From Actinoplanes sichuanensis (GTDB taxonomy: Bacteria; Actinomycetota; Actinomycetes; Mycobacteriales; Micromonosporaceae), in NCBI RefSeq assembly GCF_033097365.1, contig NZ_AP028461.1, forward strand, positions 6,014,001 to 6,078,000: a DNA stretch of 64,000 nucleotides, written 5' to 3'. Made by a program: the position numbers and the translations under genes. Positions 9,040-16,970 of this stretch are shown in pieces. Every line of letters begins with the position of its first letter. Position 1 is the first letter of the stretch. Under the pieces are notes generated by a model. The model made no database searches, was not told where the DNA came from, and saw only the letters and a list, made by a program, of their open reading frames with translations.

Positions 9040-9624
9040 ATGACACGTGTGGACTTCTACTTCGACGCGGCCTGCCCGTTCGCCTGGATCACCTCCCGGT
9101 GGATCCTCGAGGTCCAGACACTGCGCCAGATCGACCTGAGGTTCCGGCCGATGAGCCTGTTCGTGCTCAACGAGGGCCGCGAGCTGCCGGAGTGGTACCG
9201 CGACCTGGTCGACCGGTCACTCGGACCGGCCCGGGTGGTCACCGCCGCCGCTCGGCACCATGGTGAGGAGGTGCTCGGAGACCTCTACACCGCACTCGGC
9301 ACCCGGATCCATCCGCAGGGCGACAAGGACTTCGACGCCGTGGTCGTGGCGGCGCTGGCCGAGGTGGGACTCCCGGCGGCACTCGCCGAGGCCGCCCGCG
9401 ACACCGGATACGACGAGGAACTCCGCCGGATCCACCACGAGGGCGCCGACGTCGGCACACCGACCATCCACATCGACGGGGTGGCGTTCTTCGGACCGGT
9501 GCTGTCCGCCATCCCCCGCGGCGAGCAGGCGGCGGCGATCTTCGACGGCGTACGGGCGCTGGCCGCCCATCCCGACTTCTTCGAGCTCAAGCGCACCCGT
9601 ACCGGAACGCTGTCGTTTGAATGA
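9040..9624 (+). CDS. DsbA-fold oxidoreductase, Rv2466c-like, with CxxA active site
   Basis: 194 residues closely following the mycothiol-dependent nitroreductase Rv2466c of M. tuberculosis: ITSRWILEV, then [39 protein letters not shown], and FFELKRTRT. Rv2466c has a CPWC active site, but here the sequence is CPFA, so the resolving cysteine is missing and chemistry must be monothiol, possibly through mycothiol. The ATG at 9040 begins the conserved TRVDFYFD strand; its ribosome site is weak. It is divergent from the MocR regulator. Confidence 0.82.
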   Translation: MTRVDFYFDAACPFAWITSRWILEVQTLRQIDLRFRPMSLFVLNEGRELPEWYRDLVDRSLGPARVVTAAARHHGEEVLGDLYTALGTRIHPQGDKDFDAVVVAALAEVGLPAALAEAARDTGYDEELRRIHHEGADVGTPTIHIDGVAFFGPVLSAIPRGEQAAAIFDGVRALAAHPDFFELKRTRTGTLSFE

Positions 9625-9664
9625 ATGCGGAGGTGCGGCGGCGCGGGCACGTAGGCTCGGACGC

Positions 9665-10435
9665 ATGATCGATAGGCCGGTTCGCATCGGGCTGCAACTG
9701 CAGCCGCAACACATGGACTACGCCACCATCCGCCGCACCGCCTCCGAAGCCGAGGACCTCGGCCTCGACGTGCTGTTCAACTGGGACCACTTCTACCCGC
9801 TTTCCGGCGAACCCGACGGTCTGCACTTCGAATGCTGGACGATGCTCGCCGCCTGGGCCGAGTCCACCTCACGGGTCGAGATCGGCGCCCTGGTCGCCTG
9901 CAACAGCTACCGCAATCCGGAACTGCTCGCCGACATGGCCCGCACGGTCGACCACATCTCCTCTGGCCGCCTCATTCTCGGCATCGGTTCCGGCTGGTTC
10001 GAACGCGACTACACCGAATACGGCTACGAATTCGGCACCGCCGGCGGCCGCCTCGACGACCTGGCTGTTTCATTGCCGCGGATCGAGTCCCGCTGGGCTC
10101 GTTTGAATCCGCCGCCGACCCGCGACATCCCGGTCCTGATCGGCGGCGGAGGCGAGAAGAAGACACTGCGCCTCACCGCCAAACACGCCGACATCTGGCA
10201 CAGCTTCTCCGACACCGCGACGCTGGAACGCAAGCTCGGCATCCTGCGCGACCACTGCAAGGACGTCGGCCGCGATCCGTCCGAGATCGAGATCTCGGTC
10301 ATGGGCAAGGCCGAGGACCGCGACAAGATGTACGAGCTCGGCGCGCGACTGTTCACGATCCACACCGGCGGCCCGACACCGGACCTGACGGAACTCCGCG
10401 AGTTCCTCGCCTGGCGCGACAAACTCAACGCATAG
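9665..10435 (+). CDS. LLM-class (F420-dependent) oxidoreductase
   Basis: 256 residues with the luciferase-like TIM barrel pattern: [55 protein letters not shown], and PVLIGGGGEKKTLRL. In actinobacteria most such enzymes use F420; the flavin cannot be decided from sequence. Start ATG at 9665, 40 bases after the DsbA-like gene. A decayed near-copy of its residues 43-116 lies at 13311, beyond the type VII-like cassette. Confidence 0.85.
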   Translation: MIDRPVRIGLQLQPQHMDYATIRRTASEAEDLGLDVLFNWDHFYPLSGEPDGLHFECWTMLAAWAESTSRVEIGALVACNSYRNPELLADMARTVDHISSGRLILGIGSGWFERDYTEYGYEFGTAGGRLDDLAVSLPRIESRWARLNPPPTRDIPVLIGGGGEKKTLRLTAKHADIWHSFSDTATLERKLGILRDHCKDVGRDPSEIEISVMGKAEDRDKMYELGARLFTIHTGGPTPDLTELREFLAWRDKLNA

Positions 10436-10457
10436 GGACCGAAGCAGAATTCATCCC

Positions 10458-10496
10458 GCCGGCTGGGCCGGAACATCCCGTTCCGGCCCAGCCGGC
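10458..10496 (+). terminator. Strong hairpin terminator after LLM gene
   Basis: A perfect 17-bp stem (GCCGGCTGGGCCGGAAC with GTTCCGGCCCAGCCGGC) and a five-base loop, 22 bases after the LLM stop. No T-run follows, as is common in high-GC actinomycetes. Confidence 0.75.
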
Positions 10497-10653
10497 GCGA
10501 CCGTTCCCGGGCGTCTCCATCACGGCATCCTCCTCAGCCCTGGCCCTCCTTGATCACGTTGAACCGGGTTGGAGTCAAGGGTGTACAGCCAGACGGACAG
10601 TCCACAGCGACCTCCGCCAATGCTGAATGACACCTTCGCAAGGAGGCATCTCG

Positions 10654-10998
10654 ATGTCGGACCAGGCACTGGACACCGAGCGGTTGTTGCGAGGCGTAGC
10701 CGATCCGGCACACGTCTTCCCGCCTGTCGTGTATGTCCCCTGCACTCCCACGCAGGCTGGTGCGGAACAGCGAGACAGCGAGATGACGATCGAGCTGCGG
10801 CAGACCCGCGACGGCCGGCTCGCGCTGCTGGTCTACTCGGCGATGGACCGCTTGATCGCCCACTGCGGGCCCGCTCAACCATGGACCGTATTGGCCAGCG
10901 AGGACCTCGAACGGATACGTCTCGCCACTGGTTTTGCCCTGATTCTTCTCGATCTGGACATCCCGAAGCAGTTCCGGCACGCGGGGAACGCGATCTGA
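10654..10998 (+). CDS. SAV_915/SseB-like small protein
   Basis: 114 residues from ATG with AAGGAGG nine bases upstream. The core VVYVPCTPTQAG, LLVYSAMDRLIAHCGP, PWTVLASEDLERI and LLDLDIPKQ fits the SseB N-terminal-like / SAV_915 family of small actinobacterial proteins, which often sit beside WXG100-type genes. Its stop overlaps the next start in TGATG, giving coupled translation. First gene of the type VII-like cassette. Confidence 0.6.
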   Translation: MSDQALDTERLLRGVADPAHVFPPVVYVPCTPTQAGAEQRDSEMTIELRQTRDGRLALLVYSAMDRLIAHCGPAQPWTVLASEDLERIRLATGFALILLDLDIPKQFRHAGNAI

Positions 10999-11276
10999 TG
11001 GCCGAAGAACTCGTCGTCGATCTCCTGACTCTGGAGGCGATCAGCGAACGTCTCGCACGGTCGGCGAACGCCCTCGACGAGACCGGACGAACGGCTCCCA
11101 GCATGCCGGAGGCCGGTGATGTCTCCGGAATCATCGGTGAGGCGTTGGGGCACCTCACCGAAAGCGCCGGCAACCTGGCCATCGGGATGATGGGCGCCGG
11201 TGAGCAGGCCGACGCGGCTCGCCGGGCCTATGCAGCCCACAACCAGGCGGCGGCGGACTCCTTCCGGGGGTACTGA
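10998..11276 (+). CDS. WXG100-like type VII secretion target
   Basis: 92 residues, wholly helical with no signal peptide: two amphipathic helices (LTLEAISERLARSANALDETG and LTESAGNLAIGMMGAGEQADAARRAYAAHNQAAADSFRGY) and a central turn. Size and fold pattern fit the WXG100/ESX partner proteins, although the W-x-G turn is not present. It overlaps both neighbours by a base or so, so it is translated with the larger effector-like protein, its probable binding partner. Confidence 0.55.
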   Translation: MAEELVVDLLTLEAISERLARSANALDETGRTAPSMPEAGDVSGIIGEALGHLTESAGNLAIGMMGAGEQADAARRAYAAHNQAAADSFRGY

Positions 11277-12459
11277 TGCCGATCGACACTCACATTCCCG
11301 GCGAGCCGTCCAGTATCCGAGCGTCAGCGACGTGGCTGCGAAGCTCATTGGCCACCGCGGTCGACCAGGCGGTGACCGACCTGCTGGCCGTCCGGGACGA
11401 GGCCGCCGTCGGCTGGACCGGCGATGCCGGGCCGGCCTTTCACGGCAACATGGACTCCGGCGGGCGGCAAGCGGACGGCCTACGCACCGATGTGGAACGC
11501 GTAGCGCGGTCGCTCGACACCTACGCCGACGATCTGACCACCGCCCAGATCGGCATGGAACGCGCACGAGGCATCGCCCGCGACGGCGGGCTCGCCCTGG
11601 CGGGCGACACCATCCTCGACCCGGGTGTCGGCCCTCCACGTCCCGCAACACCCTCCTCCGGCGCAACCGCCGATCAGATTCAGATGTACGACACGCAGGT
11701 CACCGCCTACAACGCCCACATGACCAAGGTCAATACGTACGCGCAGGCAGAGGCGCAAGCGAACTGGGCTCACGAAGTCCGAGCCTTCGGCCGGGACACA
11801 CTGAACAACGCACTGGAAGACCTCCGGAAGAAGCCGGTCCTCGTCGCAGCCGGGTTCGTCAATGAGGGCGTCATCGGCGGGTTCGCCGCCCAACACGTCA
11901 GCAAACTGAAGAAGGCCGGTGAAGCGCTCAAGGCGGAGTCCGACGCCGCCATCAAGGGGTACATGAGGGAACGCGGCGGAACGCCGAAGGCGAAGGCGCT
12001 CAACGATCTTTCCTGGAAGAAGTTCCTGGAAGCGGACGAGTTCGAGCGGAAGGCCGCCCGGGCGGGCTCGAAGATCGGTGCGCGGATTCCGATCGCCGGA
12101 CTGGTGATCACCGCAGCAGACATCGGCTACGACATCCACACCGGCAAACCTGTCGGCAAGGCCGTTGTCAGCGGCGTCGGAGGCGCCCTCGCCGCCGCCG
12201 GGACCGGCGCGCTGATCGGCACGGCGATCGGCGGACCGGTGGGCACCGTCGTCGGGGCCGGCGCCGGCATCATCGTCGGAATGGCGACCAGCGGAGCGCT
12301 TGACGCCGCATATGATCGCCTCCCGGAAGGCACACAAAGGCGATCGAGGACGGTTTCCGTACGATCGGAAACGGGGTCGGCAACGCCGGCGAGGCACTCG
12401 GTGACGCCGGGGAGGCCGTCGCCGACAATGCGAAGAAATTCTGGAACAGCATCTTTTGA
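11276..12459 (+). CDS. WXG100-domain type VII effector-like protein with frameshift
   Basis: The N-terminal 110 residues look like a WXG100/LXG helical hairpin (VGWTGDAGPAFHGNM gives the W-x-G turn). A helical middle follows, then a glycine-rich hydrophobic segment (GGALAAAGTGALIGTAIGGP, about residues 300-330). The direct frame stays open to 12622 (448 residues), but its tail is Arg/Ser-rich noise. Shifting frame at the CACACAAAG stretch (12331-12339) restores a natural tail (KAIEDGF, NAGEALGDAGEAVADNAKKF) that stops at 12459, where it overlaps the next TTG start. So the gene has lost one base, or the assembly has an error there. Confidence 0.7.
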
Positions 12460-13271
12460 TCCGACTCACGAAGGCGTACACGCGAATGCCGCTGGAATCC
12501 GCCCCACCTACCGGATGGCCGGCACCTCACCGCTCCGTAGGCCGCGTACTGGCAGCGGCCTTTCTCGCTCTGATCAGCGGCCTCATCGCGGTCGTCTCGG
12601 TGGCTGCCGCGGTTACCGGTGACGTCCTAGAATCCATCGGATTCGGCTTGGCCGCCATCCTCGTCGGCCATGTCACCGCCATCGGCATCACGGGTCTGCG
12701 TCGCCCTGGGCCGGCGACCGAGCCTCCCGGGACCGGCCTCGACGATCGGGGCGAGAGCGGGTTGGCCTTCCCGTATTCCCGGGTGCCCTACTACTTGCTC
12801 ACGGTGACGTTGGCGCTTGTCGTGCTGCTCGCCGGAGGGTTTGCCGTCGCGGCGGCCGCCGGCGGCAGTGTTACCGGCTGGGTGCTGGCGGCCGTCTCCG
12901 GAGGTTTCGCCGTCTTCGTCGGCTGGTTCCTCCTCACCCTGTTACGCCTCGCTCCGGGCATCATCGTGCTGACCCCTTCCGGGATCTACCATCGCTCCCT
13001 GGTCCTCGAACATTTCGTCCCCTGGGACGCGGTCGTCGACGTCCAGGCCCGCGAGGGTCCCAACCCGTGGATCACCGTCAAGGCGCTGCCCATGGACGGC
13101 ACCCGCATACGCCACCACACCGGGCGTCTGCATGCCTTCGAGGGAGGACTCCTCCCGTTCCTGGTCGCCCGTACCTCATGGCTCGGCGCCAATGCGGTAC
13201 CGGCATACCAGGCGATCAGGTTCTATTTCGACCATCCGAACCAGAGACCCCTTCTCCATTCCCCTCGTTAG
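12456..13271 (+). CDS. Membrane protein with PH-like domain
   Basis: Up to 271 residues if the TTG at 12456 is used; it overlaps the corrected upstream stop by four bases. ATG at 12486 is the alternative. Four hydrophobic helices (about residues 30-55, 60-80, 110-135, 140-165) are followed by a soluble region beginning IIVLTPSGIYHRSLVLEHFVPWDAVVDV, the pattern of bacterial PH-like domains. It closes the type VII-like cassette. Its last residues (GANAVPAYQAIRFYFDHP) recur in the chimeric remnant at 22721. Confidence 0.65.
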   Translation: MIRLTKAYTRMPLESAPPTGWPAPHRSVGRVLAAAFLALISGLIAVVSVAAAVTGDVLESIGFGLAAILVGHVTAIGITGLRRPGPATEPPGTGLDDRGESGLAFPYSRVPYYLLTVTLALVVLLAGGFAVAAAAGGSVTGWVLAAVSGGFAVFVGWFLLTLLRLAPGIIVLTPSGIYHRSLVLEHFVPWDAVVDVQAREGPNPWITVKALPMDGTRIRHHTGRLHAFEGGLLPFLVARTSWLGANAVPAYQAIRFYFDHPNQRPLLHSPR

Positions 13272-13310
13272 TCTGGTCGACAGATTTCCGAATCATGGAA
13301 GCCGTCGTGT

Positions 13311-13533
13311 GACTTCTATCCGCTTTCCGGCGAACCCGACGGTCTGCACTTCGAGTGCTGAACGATGCCCGCCGCCTGGGCCGAGTCGACGTCCCGGGTG
13401 GCGATCGGCGCTCTCGTCGCCTGCACCGGTTACCGCAATCCGGAACTGCTCGCCGACATGGCCCGCACGGTCGACCACATCTCCGAAGGCCGCCTGATCC
13501 TCGGTATCGGCTCCGGCTGGTTCGAGCGTGACG
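13311..13533 (+). pseudogene. Truncated LLM oxidoreductase fragment
   Basis: Closely matches 9790-10011 of the intact LLM gene: FYPLSGEPDGLHFEC, then [52 protein letters not shown]. The codon for Trp after FEC is TGA here, an in-frame stop, and similarity ends abruptly after GWFERD. Both ends of the gene are missing. The rest of the 398-base gap (13272-13669) shows nothing recognisable. Confidence 0.85.
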
Positions 13534-13669
13534 CACCTTTTGTTCGTTGTTCGGCTGCCAGCCCCAACATACCGTCACCCGCGCCGTAGCCTGCCGCTGA
13601 AATCGACGTCCGGGCGACGATTCCGTCGAGCCCCGGACCTACCCGGCGCAGCCGCACCAGCACGACCGG

Positions 13670-14413
13670 TCAGGACTGCTCCGCGGAGCAACAGGTGCAG
13701 CCCGGCCGGCATCCACACGCGTCGTCCGCTCCCCCGGCGGCCATCGGCTGCGGCGTGACGGCTCCGGTGATCGGGACGGCGCAGCAGGCGTCGCCGCGCC
13801 ATGCCTCACGGCCCTCTTTCACCGCGACCGCGGCGATCACCAGCGCGGCGATCGGGTCGGCCCAGGACCAGCCGAACAGGCTGTTGACCGCGAGGCCCAC
13901 CAACAACACCGCCGACAGATAGGTACACAGCAGCGTCTGCTTCGAGTCCGCGACCGCCGACCGGGAGCCCAGTTCGCGGCCGGCGCGGCGCTGCGCGTAC
14001 GACAGCCCCGGCATGATCGCCAGCGACAACGCCGCCAGCACCAGGCCGATCGAGGAGTGCTCGGCCTCGGCGCCGCCGATCAGCGCCCGCACCGATTCCA
14101 TGCTCACGTAGGCGGCGAGGGCGAAGAAGGACACCGCGATGATCCGCAGCGCGACCTTCTCCCGGGCCTCGGGGTCACGGCCGGCGAACTGCCACGCCAC
14201 CGCGGCGGCCGAGGACACCTCGATCACCGAGTCCAGCCCGAACCCGATCAGCGCCGTCGAGGACGCCATCGTCCCCGCGGTGATCGCGACGACCGCCTCG
14301 ATCACGTTGTAGGTGATCGTCGCGGCCACCAGCAGCCGCACCCGGCGGTTCAGCACGCTGCGGCGCTCCGGCGACGGACCGGTCAGACCGATCTGGATCA
14401 ACGGCCCGCCCAT
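13670..14413 (-). CDS. CDF-like cation transporter with Cys-rich tail
   Basis: 247 residues. Five to six membrane segments with cation-diffusion-facilitator features: VIEAVVAITAGTMASSTALIGFGLDSVIEVSSA in TM1-TM2 and WADPIAALVIAAVAVKEG near the last helix. The short C-terminus is unusual, with a cluster of seven cysteines (GDACCAVP, DDACGCRPGCTCCS) that should bind soft metals such as Cd, Pb, Zn or Cu. ATG at 14413 overlaps the regulator's stop in ATGA, so the two are one operon under CmtR-like control. Probably exports a toxic metal. Confidence 0.8.
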   Translation of the reverse strand: MGGPLIQIGLTGPSPERRSVLNRRVRLLVAATITYNVIEAVVAITAGTMASSTALIGFGLDSVIEVSSAAAVAWQFAGRDPEAREKVALRIIAVSFFALAAYVSMESVRALIGGAEAEHSSIGLVLAALSLAIMPGLSYAQRRAGRELGSRSAVADSKQTLLCTYLSAVLLVGLAVNSLFGWSWADPIAALVIAAVAVKEGREAWRGDACCAVPITGAVTPQPMAAGGADDACGCRPGCTCCSAEQS

Positions 14414-14736
14414 CAGCAGCAGCCCTTCTCCGCCGAGCCCGGGCACGCCTCCGGATCGACGGCCAGGACCACTCCGAGCAGATCACCCAGGGCGTGCGCG
14501 AGCCGCGGGTCGGCCAGCTCGTAGCGGACGCGGCGGCCCTCCGGGACGGCGACCACCAGACCGCAGCCGCGCAGACAGGTCAGATGATTCGACAGGTTCT
14601 GCCTGGTCGTGCCCAGCAGCTCGGCCAGCTGGCCGGGATAGCCGGGGCCGTCCCGCAACGCCAACAGCAATCGGGCCCGGGTCGCATCCGACAGGGCATG
14701 CCCGAACCGGGCCAGCACCGCACCGTGAGTCAGCAT
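14413..14736 (-). CDS. cmtR: CmtR-type ArsR-family metal sensor
   Basis: 107 residues from ATG 14736 with GGGGTGGAG upstream. The sequence follows mycobacterial CmtR: YPGQLAELLGTTRQNLSNHLTCLRGCGLVVA, RRVRYELADPRLAHALGDLLGVVLAVD. The Cd/Pb ligands of CmtR (two Cys in the recognition helix and one in the tail) correspond to Cys54, Cys58 and Cys98; a further Cys pair ends the protein. It should repress its own operon and perhaps the divergent methyltransferase gene until metal binds. Confidence 0.88.
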   Translation of the reverse strand: MLTHGAVLARFGHALSDATRARLLLALRDGPGYPGQLAELLGTTRQNLSNHLTCLRGCGLVVAVPEGRRVRYELADPRLAHALGDLLGVVLAVDPEACPGSAEKGCC

Positions 14737-14746
14737 CTCCACCCCT

Positions 14747-14774
14747 CGACAGTACATCGAATGCTGTACTGTCG
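14747..14774. promoter_or_regulatory. Perfect palindromic operator for the CmtR-like sensor
   Basis: CGACAGTACA (14747-14756) and TGTACTGTCG (14765-14774) form a 10+10 dyad with an eight-base centre. It lies 10 bases from the cmtR start and 31 bases from the divergent gene, so one site could control both. Confidence 0.75.
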
Positions 14775-14805
14775 CCGGCCGAACCCCTTTCGAAGGAGCA
14801 TCGTC

Positions 14806-15423
14806 ATGGCCTGGCTCGCGTTCGCCCTCTACCTGACCGGCGTCCTCACCGCCTTCGGGCTACGGACCTGGCTGCACCGGCGCCGCACTGGCGACACCGG
14901 CCACCGCCCCACCCGCCCACCGGCCGGCACCGCGGCCTGGTGGGCTCAGATCCTGATGGCCGCCGGCCTGGTCGGCGGACTCGCCGCACCACTGCTGGAC
15001 GCCGTCGGCGTCATCGACCCCATCCCGGCCCTGACCCACACCGGCACCCAGCTCACCGGCCTGATCATCGCGGCCGCCGGATTCCTCGGCGTCCTTGCCG
15101 CCCAGCAGGCCATGGGCGCCTCGTGGCGGATCGGCGTCGACGCCGCGGAGCGGACCACTCTGGTCACCGGCGGCATCTTCGGCCTGGTCCGCAACCCCGT
15201 CTTCACCGCCATGATCACCGCCACCGCCGGGGTCACCGCCATGACCCCCACCTGGGCGCAGCTGCCGGTCCTCGCCGCCGTGATCGCCGGCATCGAGCTC
15301 CAGGTCCGCGTGGTTGAGGAACCCTACCTACAGGCCATGCACGGCGCCGCCTGCACCGAGTATCACCGGCGCACCGGCCGCTTCCTGCCCCGCTTCGGCC
15401 GGGCCACCACCCACCCGGCCTGA
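14806..15423 (+). CDS. Isoprenylcysteine carboxyl methyltransferase-like membrane protein
   Basis: 205 residues from ATG with CGAAGGAGC upstream. About five hydrophobic helices, then the family signature near the end: TLVTGGIFGLVRNPVFTAMI and LQVRVVEEPYLQAMHG..EYHRRTGRFLP, where RNP and EE bind SAM in the ICMT/phospholipid methyltransferase fold. Bacterial members methylate unknown small thiols or lipids. Sharing an operator with a Cd/Pb-type sensor suggests a role in metal or thiol stress. Confidence 0.75.
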   Translation: MAWLAFALYLTGVLTAFGLRTWLHRRRTGDTGHRPTRPPAGTAAWWAQILMAAGLVGGLAAPLLDAVGVIDPIPALTHTGTQLTGLIIAAAGFLGVLAAQQAMGASWRIGVDAAERTTLVTGGIFGLVRNPVFTAMITATAGVTAMTPTWAQLPVLAAVIAGIELQVRVVEEPYLQAMHGAACTEYHRRTGRFLPRFGRATTHPA

Positions 15424-15737
15424 CACGGTCACCCCGGCTTGACCGCGTGCCGACGGTCCACCACGCCCGCTTCGGTGCGATCGGCCTCCACGGTCCGGAG
15501 GCCGGCCGGTGATGCCTCCCGGCCCCCTCGAAACGGCGCGAGGCCACCGCTCGGCCTCACGGTGCCCCGGGATGCTCCTCCGCGCCCCTTCGGAAGGGCT
15601 ACACCGTGGACGAAGCAGACCGCCGGGCCGGCGGCGAGCATGCCGAGGGCGCGGTGCGGGCGATGTCGCCGCTGGGGCGGTCAGCACGAGAACGCCGTGG
15701 GTGGCGGCGGGCGTGATGTAGGGCCATCGGGCCGGGG
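15424..15737. other. Gene-free stretch, nothing recognised
   Basis: 314 bases between the convergent methyltransferase-like and MFS genes. Short open frames exist on both strands but look Arg/Pro-rich and lack ribosome sites. No strong hairpin, repeat or RNA gene was seen. Confidence 0.5.
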
Positions 15738-16970
15738 TCAGGTAAGCGTTCCTGCTCTTGTCCGTCCGCCGAACGCCACGAAGGGGATCACCGCGAGAGC
15801 CAGCGCGCCGCCGATGATGGAGAGGGTCGCGTAGCTGGTGGCGGCCATGATCATCCCGCTGGCGATGCCACCTCCGGCTCCGGCGAGAGCGACGCAGACG
15901 TCGACGGCGCCCTGGGTCCTGGCGCGGGTGTCGGCGGGTGCGTTGTCGGTGATCATGGCGGTGCCGGCGACGAGACCGAGGTTCCAGCCGAGGCCGAGCA
16001 GGGCGAGCGCGACGGTGAGCAGGACCACCGAGTCGTCCGGTGCGGTGGCGGCCACGATGCCCGCGGCCAGCAGCGTGCTGCCGGAGGCGACGGCGACGGG
16101 GATGCGGCCGAGGCGGTCGACGAGGATGCCGGTGATCGGGGACGGCAGGTACATGGCGCCGATGTGGACGGCGATGACCAGGCCGGTGGCGTGCAGGTCG
16201 TGACCGTGGGCGTGCATGTGGACCGGGGTCATGGTCATGACGGCGACCATGACGATCTGGGTGAGGACCATGGTGACCGCTCCGGCGGTCACACTGCCGG
16301 CGAAACGACGGCCGGACCCGGTGGCCGCGGCAGCACCGGACGAGACCGGGACCGTACGGGAGAACAGCAGCGGGTCCGGGCGCAGCAGCAGGAACAGAAC
16401 GATTCCAGCGATGCCGTAGGCGACGGTGGCCAGCGCGAACGGCCCGGCCAGCGCGGGGATGCCCCATTGCTGGGCGAGGGCGCCGATGGGGGCGACGAGG
16501 TTGGGCCCGGCGACGGCGCCGAGGGTGGTGGCGACCAGGATCGTGCTGACCGCCCGGCCGCGCCGGTCGGGGGCGGCGAGATCGGTACCGGCGTACCTGG
16601 CCTGCAGATTGGTGGCCGTGCCCGCGCCGTACACGAGCAGGGACACCAGGAGCAGTGGGAGGTTGTCGAGAACGGCGGCCAGGACCACACCGGCGCCGCC
16701 GATCGCTCCCGCGGCATACCCGGCGGCCAGACCGGTACGACGGCCGAGCCGGTGCGACAGTCGGCCGACGAGGACGGCGGTAGCGGCCGAACCGCCGGTG
16801 AACAGCGCGGACGGCAGACCGGCGAGGCTGGTGGTGTCCAGCATGTCCTCGGCGAGCAGCGCGCCGACGGTGATGCCGGCGGCCAGCCCGGCGCCGCTGA
16901 AGATCTGGGACGCCATGACGACGGCGAGCGTACGCCGCTGGACGGTCTGCTGGTCGACGGTGGTTGTCAT
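15738..16970 (-). CDS. MFS transporter (third gene of sulfur operon)
   Basis: 410 residues, about 12 membrane helices. MFS motif A-like loops are GRLSHRLGRRTGLAAGY and GILVDRLGRIPVAV. A His-rich loop, TPVHMHAHGHDLHATG, lies between helices 7 and 8 and could bind metal. ATG at 16970 overlaps the preceding stop in ATGA, so translation is coupled to the upstream MFS gene. Probably exports a small molecule made or detoxified by the operon; substrate unknown. Confidence 0.82.
   Translation of the reverse strand: MTTTVDQQTVQRRTLAVVMASQIFSGAGLAAGITVGALLAEDMLDTTSLAGLPSALFTGGSAATAVLVGRLSHRLGRRTGLAAGYAAGAIGGAGVVLAAVLDNLPLLLVSLLVYGAGTATNLQARYAGTDLAAPDRRGRAVSTILVATTLGAVAGPNLVAPIGALAQQWGIPALAGPFALATVAYGIAGIVLFLLLRPDPLLFSRTVPVSSGAAAATGSGRRFAGSVTAGAVTMVLTQIVMVAVMTMTPVHMHAHGHDLHATGLVIAVHIGAMYLPSPITGILVDRLGRIPVAVASGSTLLAAGIVAATAPDDSVVLLTVALALLGLGWNLGLVAGTAMITDNAPADTRARTQGAVDVCVALAGAGGGIASGMIMAATSYATLSIIGGALALAVIPFVAFGGRTRAGTLT

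Noticed and set aside
12460..12622. Extended 448-residue reading of the effector-like gene
   Set aside because: The tail after 12340 is Arg/Ser/Pro-rich and overlaps the next gene out of frame; the alternative frame gives a natural helix and a coupled stop.
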